A DNA stretch of 64,000 bases from positions 41,982,001 through 42,046,000 of the forward strand of contig NC_088357.1 of NCBI RefSeq assembly GCF_036884655.1, written 5' to 3'. The stretch comes from Musa acuminata AAA Group. Taxonomy: Eukaryota; Streptophyta; Magnoliopsida; Zingiberales; Musaceae. This document shows, piece after piece, positions 13,001-25,600 of the stretch. Made by a program: the position numbers and the translations under genes. The notes beneath the pieces were generated by a model that was not told the DNA's origin, made no database searches, and saw only the letters and a list, made by a program, of their open reading frames with translations. The number at the start of each line of letters is the position of its first letter. Position 1 is the stretch's first letter.

Positions 13001-13378
13001 GTATCGAGCTGGAAGAAGAATCTGCTGAAGCTCATTCTGAGGATGTATCATCACTAGGATGTTGCAGTAAAATGGAAAATTCCCCTGAGACAGATATCCC
13101 AGGACTAAAACGCTATAATTTTAGACTCACCACAATGTATGTAATCTATTTCATAAATCTATTATATATTATGCAAGTTACTCATTATCATCCATTAGAT
13201 TTCAACTTTCAAGGCTTCAAGCCCTTCTAGTGCGCGTGCAGTTGCATGTCGGACTAAACGAAAGAAGAGAGAAGAGCTTGAGGTGACGCTTGAATGCAAG
13301 GTACTGAAGGTTTTTGAGCATGATGGTGAAGAAGCTCAAAGTCATGCATGTGATAGCGAGAGCCTCTCTCAGAAGTGA
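3889..13378 (+). CDS. CROWDED NUCLEI (CRWN/NMCP)-like nuclear lamina coiled-coil protein
   Basis: CRWN proteins are plant lamin analogues that line the nuclear envelope and shape the nucleus. Exons: 3889-4209, 8555-8764, 9238-9491, 9601-9871, 9963-10046, 11398-13136 and 13222-13378. All have GT..AG borders and matching phases, giving 1,011 residues. The join ELEKE/LYQYQYHMGLLLIEKKE restores the family's hallmark heptad start. LEKAL, LAEVSRKSSEIDRR and the DDHDSILESTKEEFELE block also match CRWN order. Residues 72-85 (EVWRQIREAGF) resemble the CRWN4/NMCP2 head, while the start MHAPQKKGW resembles CRWN1-type N-termini. The tail has a CRNCG motif (about 675), an acidic stretch, RYNFRL (about 951) and a basic RTKRKKR signal (970-976). 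The coiled coil between the FELE block and the tail is shorter than usual. Intron 1 (4,345 bp) contains two dead exon-1 copies. The start at 3889 is chosen by family similarity; 4021 is an alternative. Confidence 0.85.
5590..5890 (+). pseudogene. decayed duplicate of CRWN exon 1, copy 2
   Basis: It matches exon 1 across its length, but a 20-nt deletion after the KKG codons shifts the frame and meets a stop within about 25 codons. The GT donor at 5891 is intact. An in-frame ATG at 5702 (GTGATGG), downstream of the deletion, leaves about 63 codons open up to the donor. A transcript starting here could therefore give a CRWN protein lacking the first 44 or so residues. It lies within intron 1 of the gene. 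I treat it as a pseudo-exon with possible use as an alternative first exon. Confidence 0.7.
7264..7570 (+). pseudogene. decayed duplicate of CRWN exon 1, copy 3
   Basis: This copy is the closest to exon 2 but the most damaged. Codon 5 (CAG in copy 1) is TAG at 7276-7278. A 14-nt deletion near 7477 removes the EVW codons and shifts the frame. The splice donor GT at 7571 has become AT (GAGAAAGAG followed by ATTGAAAGG). It cannot act as a first coding exon with the normal donor. Confidence 0.8.
10047..11397 (+). other. intron 5 of the CRWN-like gene
   Basis: This 1,351-bp AT-rich intron has a canonical GTAAGT donor and TTTTTGAAG acceptor. No embedded gene or clear transposon was seen. Confidence 0.6.
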
Positions 13379-15307
13379 AACAAAATTTCTCTGCCAAAAC
13401 CTGTCAAAGGTAAATCTATTTTCTTCTCTATTGGCTGGTTTCAATATCTTTCAGATGTTCAAGGCTCAGATGACCTTTGAGTAACTTTTAAGGAGTTGTC
13501 AATGATATCTAATGGTATTAACTAAATAAGGCAGAAGGTAATCAGAATTTCTCAGGGTCAAGAATATGAAGATGTAGCTGTGGTTGATCACAAATCCATT
13601 AGGACTAGCTGAGCTAACAGTGCATATTATGACTTCAACTTCTACAAAATTGGAAGGTTTCTCAGAGGAGTTTGGAAAAAGGAGAGATGAGAAACAGTGA
13701 AGCTGTCAGTCTGACAGTCTAGCATTCATGGATTTTATTAATTATCTTTTATCATTTCTGTGTTCTCAATTTTTTTTAAAAGAAAACCATTTATTTAACA
13801 GACAGTAGTATGCATAATGACATTGAAATCACTGCAACTTTGAGAGAAGTGTATCCAAGACAAAGAAGTCCCCTTTAATCTAGCACCGTTTACAAGTTTG
13901 TGTGTTCTATTCTGTTGCCAATCCTTACCTTGACACATTTAGCATAAACGTGCACTGTCCTTTAGAATGCTTCTCAGAAACCGAGGATCTTTGAATCTAA
14001 ACAGGTATTGGACAGCCATTAAAGAGTCGATGCCAACATACAACTTGCACTATCCCTCTTAGAAAGCTTTCTTTAGTCCATCACATTTCCTGGATTTTAC
14101 TTTTTTTATTTATATGTAATTTCTATGTTCTCAGTCAATATTAAGATACGAAGATAACATAGGAGATACCTTGTACAATTTGGCGATCTCCCATGAGCTG
14201 AGCTATCTCTCATAATCTTTAGATGCTATCACTTTTCTTACATTGCTTCATGGACAATGTAGTAAGTATATTTCCTCTGTCTCAGCTTTCTCAATTAAAA
14301 CTTGTCTTCATGTTCATGTCTTCATTAACCAAGTTTTATAGATAGTTTGTAGTTTGGAATATTAGTAGAATTTATAAAATCATGTATATGAGCATCTTAC
14401 CTATTCTAGCACTTCTGCCCTATAACTGCTTCATTGTGTTGCTTCCAACCGCGGCAGGTAATGTATGTGAAGATAACTCAGTATGGAGAAAGAAGATTAC
14501 TTTAATGAAATTTGCAGACTAGAGTCAGAAGGCCAATGAGGACAAAGCCGAATGCACATCGTGAAGTTGTGAAGAATGCATCACCCAGAAGATGATGCTT
14601 CATACAAGAAGACGATAGTTATCTACATGCAAAGTGACCAGAAACCTAAAGCTTCCTCGGTTATCCCGGAATTATCTATGCTGTCTGAGAAAACCAACAT
14701 ATCTCTGTACCTTTTTCTTCAAGTTGATTATTCTTTTATTTAATTCCTTTACATCTCATCACTATTGAGATGTCCACTGTATAGGTTTGTGCAGTTGTGC
14801 AATTCTTGTTGTCTCTATTTCAGCTTGCAAAGTGTAAGATGAATAATACTACAGATGGCCTTCTGATTGCTCTAAAGTAAAATATGCATTCTCTGTCTAT
14901 CTTAAAAGAAAATTAACATCAATCTAAGCATAAATAAGTTGTTTTTTGTGTGATTCTTGTTTTATTAGCATATGTATCTCTTTTCTATTAGATTGTATTG
15001 CTTCTATCTAATTAGGTAAGATATATTATAGAGATTCTGATAATGATTGTCAATCAATAAAAAGAAAATCCAATTATGATAGGATTTATTAAGAGATAAA
15101 CTTAATGAGAATGATTCTTCTAATTATCTATTCTAGACTCTTTGCTCTCGTCTATAAATAAATAAGACATTTTAAGGACTAAACACGTGAATATGTAACA
15201 TTATTGAGAGATTACATATCTTTTCTCACTTTCTTCTAATCAACCAATCATTAAGAGATTATAGATCTTCTTTTATTTTTCCTTATCTCTAATTTATCGA
15301 CCAGTTA
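13379..15307. other. 3' flank of the CRWN-like gene
   Basis: AT-rich DNA with no long open frame. It presumably contains the CRWN 3' UTR in its first few hundred bases. No other gene was recognised up to the copia element. Confidence 0.5.
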
Positions 15308-15700
15308 TGTTATAAATTGTACAAATTAAAAAAAATTCAAAATATTTATTTGAAAATATGGTTTCGTTTGTAGTTATTTTGGTAGTTATTTTTAAAAAAT
15401 TATGTCTTTTGTGAAAAATATCTATAAATAGGTATTTGAGAGTAAATTATGATGGCATCTTTTTTTAAGATTCTTTATTGTTTGCTCAATACAGATCTTC
15501 TAAAGGCTTGTCATATCTATTAAAACTATTTGCATCAAACCCATAGCAATCTTATCGAGAAAAGGGTACAAATATCGTTTTTAGGAAAGTATTTATACAC
15601 ATTTCAAGCCTAAATATATTTCTTATAGTATTCTTGATCTTATGTTTGTTATTTGTTTCCAAAGTATTTTCATCATCTTCTTTGTCGTATTTTTCTAACA
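15308..15700 (+). repeat. 5' LTR of copia element 1
   Basis: The LTR is 393 bp, with a TATA-like CTATAAATAGG near 15422. It is shorter than the 3' copy because about 55 bp is missing after GATGGCATCT, near 15460. Confidence 0.85.
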
Positions 15701-15718
15701 ATCTAAAAACGATATTTT

Positions 15719-16475
15719 ATGAGTTTATACAAATTCACCATAGAGGCCATAAATACTATCAAAATTTTGAATTAAGATTTTGTTCGTTTGGATCGTTTTG
15801 ATGGAACAAATTTTACCCATTGGCAAGACAAGATGAAGTTCATATTGACTGCTTTGAAGATCTTCTATGTGCTTGATCCAAATCTTTAACCAATTCTTGA
15901 TCCAACCGATGGTGACACCGATAAAGTCAAGGCCGAACAAAAGAAGAGAAATGAAGATGAAGTCATGTATAAAGGACACATTCTCAATGCTCTTTCGAAT
16001 CGGTTTTATGATCTTTATATAGCGGAACCATATGCAAAAGCAATTTAGAGTGCTTTGGAATTCAAGTATCATACCAAGGAAGAAGGTGCAAAGAAAATTT
16101 TAATTTCTAAATATTTTGATTATAAGTTTGTGGATGATAAGCCAATCTTGGCACAAATGCATGAGCTGCAGGTCATTGTTAATAAATTGAAGGTTGAAAA
16201 AATCAAACTTCCTGAACCTTTTCAAGTAGGGGCTATAATAGCCAAGTTGCCTTCATCTTGGAAAAGGTATAGGAAGAAGATTTTGTATGACTCCAAGGAT
16301 ATCACTTTAGAGCAAATTCAAAAACACATTCGAATCGAGGAGGAATCGATGATGAGAGACAAGAGTAAGAACTCTTTTGGTAATATAAAAGCAAATGTTA
16401 TGAATCAGCTTAAGAATTCGGCAAGCAAAACAAGGAGAATCATTTGGCCCCAAAAGGAATCAAATAAAATTTAAA
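15719..16475 (+). pseudogene. copia element 1 gag, broken
   Basis: The reading DRFDGTNFTHWQDKMKF begins near 15786 and matches the start of copia gag (UBN2-type). An in-frame stop follows NL in the DPNL stretch (near 15885), and another is TAG at 16046-16048. A 139-codon frame then continues to 16474 through LPSSWKRYRKK. The zinc-knuckle region CFVCRKPSHFARDC follows in another frame near 16496. The protein would package element RNA in virus-like particles; this copy cannot make it intact. Confidence 0.75.
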
Positions 16476-16493
16476 AAGCCAAAGAGTGGAGGT

Positions 16494-19400
16494 TGTTTTG
16501 TTTGTAGAAAACCTAGTCATTTTGCTAGGGATTGCAGATTTAAAAAAGGTCAGAAACCCGAAGTCAACTCCAGAGATGATAATATAATCACTATGGTGAG
16601 CGAAGTGAATGCCATATTTAGCAAGGTTTCTGGTTGGTGGTATGATACTTGTACTACCGTCCATGTTTACTATGATAAGACATTCTTCAAGACTTACAAA
16701 GAAGTCACAAAAGGGCAAAAGATTCAAATGGGAAATGAAGTTCGTTCTAAGGTGATTGGCAAGGGAAATATGGAACTCACTTTCGCTTCGAGAAAGAAAG
16801 TCACTCTTACTAATGTTCTTCATGTACCATATATGAGTAGAAATTTAGTGAGTGGAAATCTCCTTGGCAAACCTAGAATTAAATCTGTATTTGAATCCAG
16901 GAAGTTAATTATATCTCATAATGGACTTTTTGTTGGAAAAGGCTATTCTGCTGAGGGAATGGTCAAATTATCTATTGTTGATAATGATTCTAAATTTAAT
17001 AAAGATGTTGCTTCTATTTATATTGTTGATTCTTATTCATTATGGTATGATAGATTAGCATATATTGGAACTAGCATCATTAGAAGAATGGTTAAGTGTG
17101 GCTTAATAAATTATTAATTTGATGATCTTAATAAATATGAAATTTATGTTAAATCAAAGATGATGAAAAAATCCTTAAAAAATATTAAAAGATATATTAA
17201 TTTGTTAGACTTATTAACAAGAGGAGGCAATAGATATTTCATCTTTTATAGATGATATGTCTAGATTCATATATGTACTTATTGAAATATAAAAATGATG
17301 ATTTTAATGCTTTTAAGGCATATAAAGCAGAAGTTAAAAATCAATTAGGGAAGAAAATTAAAGTTTTAAGAAGTAATAGAGGAGGAGAATACTTTCCTAA
17401 TGAATTTAACTTATTTTGTGAACAACATGGCATAATTCATGAATGTTCAGCACCTAAAACACCTAAGCAAAATGGATTAGTAGAAAAAAAAAATAGAACT
17501 TATTTAGAGATGATTAATGCTATTTTATTGCATGCTAAATTATCTTATAATTTATGGAGAGAAACTTTACTGGCTACATGTCATATTTTAAATAGAATTT
17601 TCTTTAAAAAGAATAAGATCTCTCCATATGAGTTATGGAAAGAAAGACAACCTAACATTGGTTATTTTAAAGTGTGGGGGTGTTGTGCATATTGTAAGAA
17701 TAATGATCCTCAAAGGACAAAGTTGGGACCTAGAGGAATCAAATGTACATTAGTAGGCTATGCCTCAAATAGCAAAGCATATAGACTTCTTAATTTGAAG
17801 TCTAGTATCATAATAGAATCTCGAGATGTGGAGTTCTTTGAACATTTAATGACTTCAAGAAATAATGTTCATCCTCCAACTAGTGAAGAGTCACCAATGG
17901 AGACATCTCAAAAGGTTGGTGAGCAACTTAATATTCTTTTGATTGGACATCAATCAAGTTCACAAGAGGTTGGAGAGCAATCTCATGAATTAAGGAGAAG
18001 CACTCGTGTACGAAAAGTAAAAACATTAAGATCGGATGAGATTGATTCTCAAAGTATTTCTTTTTACCTTGTAGAAGGAACTAATGAGAGAGTCTTAAAA
18101 ATAATTCTTCTTGTTTTACAAGTAGAAGATGATCTTAAAATGTTTAAAGAAGCTATGGCCTCTCGTGATACTGCTTTTTGGAAAGATGTTATTAATGATG
18201 AGATGGATTCTATTATGTCAAACCACACTTGGGAACTTGTCGATTTACCTTTTGCCTCTAAACCTATTAGTTATAGATGGGTATTTTGTAGGAAGTATTA
18301 TATATATGGTACTCTCCAAATGTTGAAAGCAAGGTTTATTGCTAAAGGATTTCGACAAAAAGAAGGAATAGATTATTTTGACACATATGCTCTTGTGGCT
18401 AGGATCACATATATTAGAATTATTTTTGCTTTAGCATCAATTTTTTATCTTTATGTTCATCAAATGGATGTCAAAACGATATTTCTAAATGGAGACCTCG
18501 ATGAGGAGGTATATATGAAACAACCCGAAAATTTTGTTCTACCGGAAAATAAACATAAAGTGTGTAAACTTATTAAGTGGTTTAAAACAAACTCCAAAGT
18601 AGTGGCATGAGAAATTTGATGCAATAATTCTTTCTAATGGATTTGTTCATAATATTACAGATAAATGTGTTTATCTCAAAACTTGTGATGACTATATGGT
18701 GATAGTTGCTTTTATGTTGATGATATGATAATAGTGAGCAACAACATGAAAGGTATTGTAGAAACAAAGAGGTTTCTATCTTCAACATTTAAAATGAAAG
18801 ATCTTGGACAAGTTGATACTATACTAGGTATTAAGGTAAAAAGAAATAGTGGGGGATATGTTTTGAGTCAAACTCATTACATAGAGAAAGTACTAGAGAA
18901 ATTCAGTCATTTAAAAATCAAAGAAGCAAATATCCAGTTTGACCCAAGTATCAAATTAGTCAAGAATATTGGAAGAATAGTGGCTCAATTAGAATATTCA
19001 AGTGCTATAGGAAGTCTTATGTCTGCAACGCAGTGCACAAGGCCTGATATAGCATTTGTAGTTAGTAAATTGAGTAGATTTACTAGCAATCCAAATATAA
19101 AGCATTGGAAGGCTATTGAAAGAGTTCTTGGGTACCTTAAACGAACCAAAGATTGTGGCATACAATACTCAAAATTTCTTGCTATTTTAGAAGGATATAC
19201 TGACACAAGTTGGATATCGAGTTTTAGAGATAACAAATCTACTACTAGTTGGGTGTTCACCTTGGGAGGTGATGCTATTTCTTGGAAGAGCAAGAAGCAA
19301 ATGTATATAACTCACTCAACTATGGAATCAGAATTTATTGCTCTAGTAGATACAGGAAAGGAGGCTGAATGGTTGAGGGACTTTCTATTAGAAATTCCAT

Positions 19401-19522
19401 TGACTTCTAAGAGTGTAAATTCAATTTCTATATTTTGTGATAGTCAAGCCACTTTAGCTCATGTGTATAGTGAAATATATAATGAAAAGTCAAGACATAT
19501 AAGTCTTAGCATCATTAAGTGA
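16494..19522 (+). pseudogene. copia element 1 pol (PR, IN, RT, RNase H), broken
   Basis: Protease region: WWYDTCTTVHV occupies the catalytic D-S/T-G-A position and is altered at G. The GAG-pre-integrase domain ends near 17117. Integrase core follows at 17252-18000 with SNRGGEYF and PKQNGLVEKKNRT. RT: the NHTWELVDLP start, then KGFRQKEGIDYFDT and QMDVKTIFLNGDLDEEVYM; the frame breaks near 18600. It resumes with an intact YVDDM catalytic box near 18714. RNase H contains SWKSKKQ and [11 protein letters not shown]. At least three frame breaks make it non-autonomous. The 700 bp after RNase H up to the 3' LTR is non-coding. Confidence 0.85.
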
Positions 19523-20217
19523 GGAGATTAAATTGAGAGTGAGATTATTTCACTCACATTTGTGAAAATAAGTGAGAATTTAGCTGATCCATTCACCAAA
19601 CCTCTTACAAGAAAAGTTGTAAGATCAATATTAAAATGGATGGGGCTAAAACTCCTTGAATAAAAGATCCACCAATGATAGCAACCCTACTCAACATTAT
19701 GAAATGAGTAATGAAGAGTTCAAAGGGTAAAAACAAGTCATTAACAAGTGGAGTGATTTAGAACTTTGAAATATTTTACGAGCCGCATCTAAAGATGTTA
19801 AAGTGCTTGTTGTCACCGAATGAGGGTTGAGTTAATTATACTCTTAATGAAATTCAGTCAAGTTAGGATAAGTATCTCAAAGAGTGACAAAGATACTATA
19901 AGAACTTCACATATATGAACTTAGAAGTTGTGCCGCTTCGATTGAGAGTTGGAGTTTCTCAATAAAAGTTCAGAAACTTAGATGAGCTCAAGGCTATATT
20001 AAGGTTGAGTGAGATTTTATGAGGAATACAAGGATGTTGTATTTATGTGTGTGGTATCACTAGTGTTGTCATTAGGAATAACAAATTCAAAGCTTTTATG
20101 CTATTTGGGATTTCGATTTCACTTTGTTCATAAATTCAAATCGAAAGATATATTACTTTATTCATAAATACTATTTAATCATTTGGAGAAAATTTTAAAT
20201 TTGAACAAGTGGTGGAT

Positions 20218-20666
20218 TGTTATAAATTATTCAAATAAAAAAAATTTTCAAAAGATTTATTTGAAAAGGTAGTTTCCTTTGTAGTTATTTTGGTAATTAT
20301 TTTTAAAAAATTATGTCTTTTATGAAAAACATCTATAAATAGGTATTTGAGAGTAAATTATGATGACATCTCTTTTATACTCTTTTTCTTTACTCTCAAA
20401 GTGATTGAATTAGATATTTTCTAATTTTTTTTAAGATTCTTTATTATTTGCTTAATATAGATCTTCTAAAGGCTTGTCATATCCACTAAAACTATTTGCA
20501 TCAAACCCATAGCAATCTTATTGAAAAGCGGATACAAATATTATTTTTAAGAAAATATTTATACATATTTTAAGCCTAAATATATTTCATATAATATTCT
20601 TGATCTTGTGTTTGTTATTTGTTTCTAAAGTATTTTCATCTTCTTCTTTATCATATTTTCCTAGTA
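20218..20666 (+). repeat. 3' LTR of copia element 1
   Basis: This 449-bp direct repeat of 15308-15700 keeps the CTCTTTTTCTTTACTCTC segment that the 5' LTR lacks. The same segment is present in the solo LTR, so loss in the 5' LTR is the derived state. Confidence 0.85.
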
Positions 20667-22606
20667 GGTCATGTAAAAGATAGAAAAAGTGGAGAAGATG
20701 AATCTAATTTTTTTTTAATCAATATTATTGTGATTTTTCGAATATGAGGATGGTGCTGCTACAGATGCATATCATAAATCTGATTTTTTATTATTAAATT
20801 TTAATTTTGATATTAAATATTTTCTACGTAACAATGTTTTCTATTCTTACGGTTGCTTCCTCCATTAATGTTATAATGTGTATTTGTTGCTGCTGGATGT
20901 TCATGCTAGTCATGTCCATTGTAGAATTTGAAAGGTATTGAAGTTTTAGTCATGCCAGCATGTCACTGCGTTGAACAATTCCATGTCATGAAAAAATATT
21001 TATTCTTCTTTAAATGCTATAGATACCAAAAATATGTCCCTGAAAAAACAACAGAAATTTGAGAAAGACATCAGGTTCTTACCAAGTATGCTGGATGTAC
21101 CATGGAGGAGTTAGAAAACTTGGATCTTGGTAAATAGTACCTGTTAATGCTGTTTTTTTTCATTGCATTAAACGAATTCAAACCTGAAACTTATCTTCTT
21201 AGCATTATAATCTGATTCATCTTTTTAAATTCGTAGAGATTTCACTTCATTGCCACCTCTCTTGTTTCATCACTAATGTGGTAATCAACTAATCCATGTA
21301 ACTAAATGTATTTTGCATCTACAATTAGGGAGGGAAGATATGATAAGTGCAAAAGAAAAAATCTGGCTATTTTAGACATTAAATAGTGTAAGAAGAAGGC
21401 ATATTAACATATTTAATTGATCAAGAAATTAAGGTTTGATTTTGACTCTTATATATATAAGAGGCTCATATCTCACACCCATGGAATTAATGTGAGGGAA
21501 AGAGTAAAAATAAAAATAGGAAAAAAATACGAAAATGGGGAGCTCGTAAACCAAGAAAAATTATGATTACGTAAGAAGATTTCTATTGACATTTCTTTTG
21601 CTATTTATAATATCATTTTAATTTTTTTTAATATTCCTAAGATATCCCTCTACAAATATATATAAATATCATCATCATCTTCCTCTTTTTTTTTTTTTGT
21701 AATTATGAGCGACGATGAGCGGACGATGTTGAGTGACATCGGACAACGTTCTAGAGAGTCCTCCATGCATCACGATTATTGACTTCGGAGGAGGGGAAGG
21801 GGACAGCCATGATAGGGCTTCCCCTCATTCCTCCCTCGTATGACCTATTGCATTAGGTGTCACCTATGCCTCCTTCCCAAGTTATTTTACTTTTCTGATT
21901 GAGTGATGACGAGGGGCAAAGACTGGATAGAAGTAGAGTGTGCAAACAAATATCAATGCCTGAGCACTCGATGTTGAACACGAGTGATAGTAGAGCCCAA
22001 GAAGAAGAAGAAACTTATCGCAAACCCCTTGCCTAGTTCATAGCTAATGGAGGTGACCATGTAGAACCAATGGGGTCTCACGCATAAGCAGCAAGGTGAA
22101 GGTTGCCATGATAAGATATAATTGATAAGCGAGTTACAACATGAGACATTTATAAAATTATAGAAAATAAATAGCATTATTTATAAAAAAAATAAAAACA
22201 AGAGTATCTTCCAAAAAAAAAGCCCCAAAAAAAGAGAGACTTTTTTAAGGAAATTATCTTAACAACTTAGTGATAATAAATTGAAAATATCAATATAGAT
22301 AGTTCAATTATCGGATTTTTTTTCGAGAAAAAAGTGCAGTTAATGGATTCAGTTATCGGGAGTGGTGTCAATAACATCGAAACCCGAATCCGATAAATTA
22401 GCGGCCACGGATCGAGGACCCGCTTCCTCTGTAACCTTCTCTCCACGCCCGTTCCCCTTAGAGTCCTGCCGATCAAGACTTGGCGAGAGGTGACTCACCG
22501 AAGCCCCCGATCGATCCCAATCGGAGAGCGGACGAGAGAGAGAGAGAGAGAGAGGAAGAGGAGGAGGAGATCGAAGAAGAAGAAGAAGAAGAAGAAGGGT
22601 CTTCCC
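20667..22606. other. intergenic region and 5' leader of VHA-e
   Basis: AT-rich DNA up to about 22400 without recognised genes. The last 200 bp are the likely core promoter and 5' UTR of the V-ATPase subunit gene, with an (AG)n run near 22534-22553 and a (GAA)n run near 22572-22597. Confidence 0.5.
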
Positions 22607-25600
22607 ATGGGGTTCATGATGACGACCATTGTATTCTTCGTGGCGGGCGTTGTCGCCTCTGTCCTCGTCCTCCTCTGCTGCAGCCGCGGCCCCTCCACCA
22701 ATCTGTACGTCGTTGCTTCCGCTCCCACCTCTTCTTCCTCTATGTATTGTGATTCGATGAGCGTTTGGCACCGCAATCAGCTGAAACTATCCATCTGTCC
22801 CGTTCAACTTTGCCTTTAAGCGATGCGAATCGGGTCCCTTATAACCCTCGGTTGGGACAATTAGACTTGGTTCGATTTCGGATCCTTTTGCTTGATATGG
22901 TGACATCGGGCATGTTATTGCTTTGCAAGTTTGATCTGCTTGGTCTCTGGTTTAGTTTCTTTGGGCAAAATCACATCTTTCTCTTGGAATGGTGCAAGTT
23001 TGATCTGCTTGGTCTCTGGTTTAGTTTCTTTCGGCAAAATCTTATCTTTCTCTTGGAATGGTGCATGTTTGATATGCTTGGTCTCTGGTTTAGTTTCTTT
23101 GGGCAAAATCATATCTTTCTCTTGGAATGGTGCAAGTTTGATCTGCTTGGTCTCTGGTTTAGTTTCTTTGGGCAAAGTCATATCTTTCTCTTGGAATGGT
23201 GTGAATATTGTTCAAATTGTTTATTATTTTTGCTTTTGTTTTCTCTTTTACCAATGGTTTTCATGTTTACTTGCTTTAGAGGATTTGATCAAGTGTCTGC
23301 ATCAATTATAACTAAAGTTGAATCATTCAACCATTCCTTGGTATTTCTAGAAAATTAATTATGATGTTTACCATTATGCTAATCTTTACTCTTAACTCTT
23401 TGCGTATTTATTTGATTAGTTTCATATCTTTCTTTGTGCCAAATCATCTTCATTACAGGGAGTAGCTGACTGCACATCTAAGCCTAAGATCATAATCAGA
23501 AATTTGGACTACTTGTTTCAGGTCAATTATCAAGTTGACAAGTGTTTTTTGGGAGCTTACAGGTCATGTAAGCAAGCTTTAGTCTAGAACAGAAATTTGA
23601 GGCCTCAGATAAAGAAAATAAATCACTTGCATGTTCTGAGATTAAGCTACTAATATCACCAACAATAAGTATCTGCAACTCAGTCTAGATCTAATAATCC
23701 TAAATTGCACTCATAAGAAAGTTAAAATGAGTTCAAGTCTGCTATTTATCACTTTTTTCTTTGGTAATAGGAGCTCATTCTCACATTAGGGCCTTAAAAT
23801 TCAATTCTGCTTATCATATATTCACTTGTTAAAAGCCTAAGGTCTGGAATTAAATACTTGGTGACTGCTAGTCCTGGATGGTGGATTATGACCGACATAT
23901 GATTAGGGAATTTAGGGCAATTCAAGCATGACAGCTGATGTTTTTCTCTTTCATTTCTTTTCTATATTTGCATTTGTTAATACTCAGCTTCATGCTAAAC
24001 ATTTATTATGATTACTATTATTTATTATTTGGGTTAGTGAAAATGTGAAATGATTCAGACAATTTTGTTGTGCAGGTTTCATTTAACATTGATCATTACA
24101 GCAACAGTTTGCTGTTGGATGATGTGAGTTCCCACATTTATCATTACTTTTATCTGGTGCATCATTCTATTATATGCATGATGATATTTGGCAATTCTCA
24201 TGTTATTTCACTTTCATGTTATCTAAGACTAGGTATGCATATCTGCTAACGATTTTATAATATATCCTAGTCTGCCAAGCTTTGGTTGTATCTAAGACAT
24301 TATCAAGCCTTGTATTTTTGACTAATAAAAAGATCGATGAACTCTACAAATATGCACAAAAAAAAAGATACAAGATGTGCCTGATGAGTTTAAAGGTGTA
24401 TATTTCCTGCAAATAAACCTGTTGTCAAATATGGCCAAATCAAACATGTTCTGTTACAAAACTGACTATCTAAGAATAAGTTTGAATTTCTACTATCTTA
24501 GAGGTTCTTTCTGTTCATTTTTCCTTTTCTTCTTATGGAAGTATAGGTCACTCACAGAACATGTCTCATTCTCGAGTCTTGTGAGCAAATAGAATATGTC
24601 TGCTCAAGGAATTAGTTAGAAGGTCATTTATTGGATGTTATAAGCATATGATTGCCTATTGGGACAATTGCTAGTTTATCCTGGCCATATTGGTCTAAAT
24701 TGCAGGGATGCATTTGGCAATAAGAACTTGCTTTGCAGACAACTTTTGCCCTTTAGTTCATCTCTGGACAATTGTTATATACATGTGATAAAATTACACC
24801 ATGTCTTTCTGTAATAGGGTAAAAGATATCTGCACCCAAAAAATTTCAGAATATCTCACTTTATTATTTAAGAATCATTTTATAACTACAAAATCTTTGG
24901 ATAGCTTAATTATTTTTCTTTTCATTTGGATTTAAGACGCGGTCTACTACATAACTAAAACGCTGGAAATATTTTGCCTTGTTTTTAATGCCCCATGCTT
25001 CTTTGGGTTTTGCGTAATTATGCCTTATTCTTAATGCCTTATGCTTCTTTGTGTTCTGCCAAAGTTGCTATATAATTTCTAAAAGTTGAGGTGAAACTGG
25101 ATTAAACTTTTGGGACTTTTGGCATATGCATAGAAGATTCTGTTGAATCATGTCTTGGAATAATTTGTATTCAAGAACCAAATTTTGTGATATAGATGAC
25201 TATTAATATTAGGTGGGAGATGTACTTATGACAATCTTAGGGAATCTAGGCAAAAGATTCTCATCTTCATAATTTTTGGGCATCTTCCTTTGCAGGGGAG
25301 GAATCTAGGCAAAAGTTTCTCATCTTTATAGTTTTGTCCTTGGTTTTCATCACACCTCCGTTCTAGTTGGTTGATATTTTATACTGTCATATCATAGTTG
25401 TAAGTTGTAGCTATTTTATGGTCTGTCGTTTAATGTATTCACATTTCCCTTCTTTTGAGCAATTCATCATTTGTTGGAGGCTTTTGAGGCTTTACTAGAG
25501 TGTCCATTATATCTTTCACAGAAGCTAATGGCAGTTTAGTTTGCCCAAGTTGTTCTAGTGCTAATCAATTACTTTTCCACGGTGCAATTGCAAATAATGT

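Larger units (their letters stand above)
15308..20666 (+). mobile_element. Ty1/copia LTR retrotransposon 1, near full length, inactive
   Basis: Two direct LTRs flank a plus-strand copia gene order: gag, protease, integrase, reverse transcriptase, RNase H. The LTRs start TGTTATAAATT; the 5' one ends CTAACA and the 3' one CTAGTA. A purine-rich stretch (AAGTGGTGGAT) lies directly before the 3' LTR, as expected for a PPT. No convincing tRNA-Met PBS follows the 5' LTR. The 5-bp flanks (AGTTA at 15303-15307, GGTCA at 20667-20671) are not identical, so the target duplication has eroded or an end was rearranged. Stops and frameshifts break the coding region. The solo LTR at 26759-27290 is the same family. 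Confidence 0.9.

Noticed and set aside
15303..20671. Target-site duplication for copia element 1
   Set aside because: Flanking pentamers AGTTA and GGTCA match at only three of five positions.
22915..23358. Repetitive frames on both strands that look like a repeat protein
   Set aside because: They come from the 69-bp intronic minisatellite, whose length is a multiple of three.
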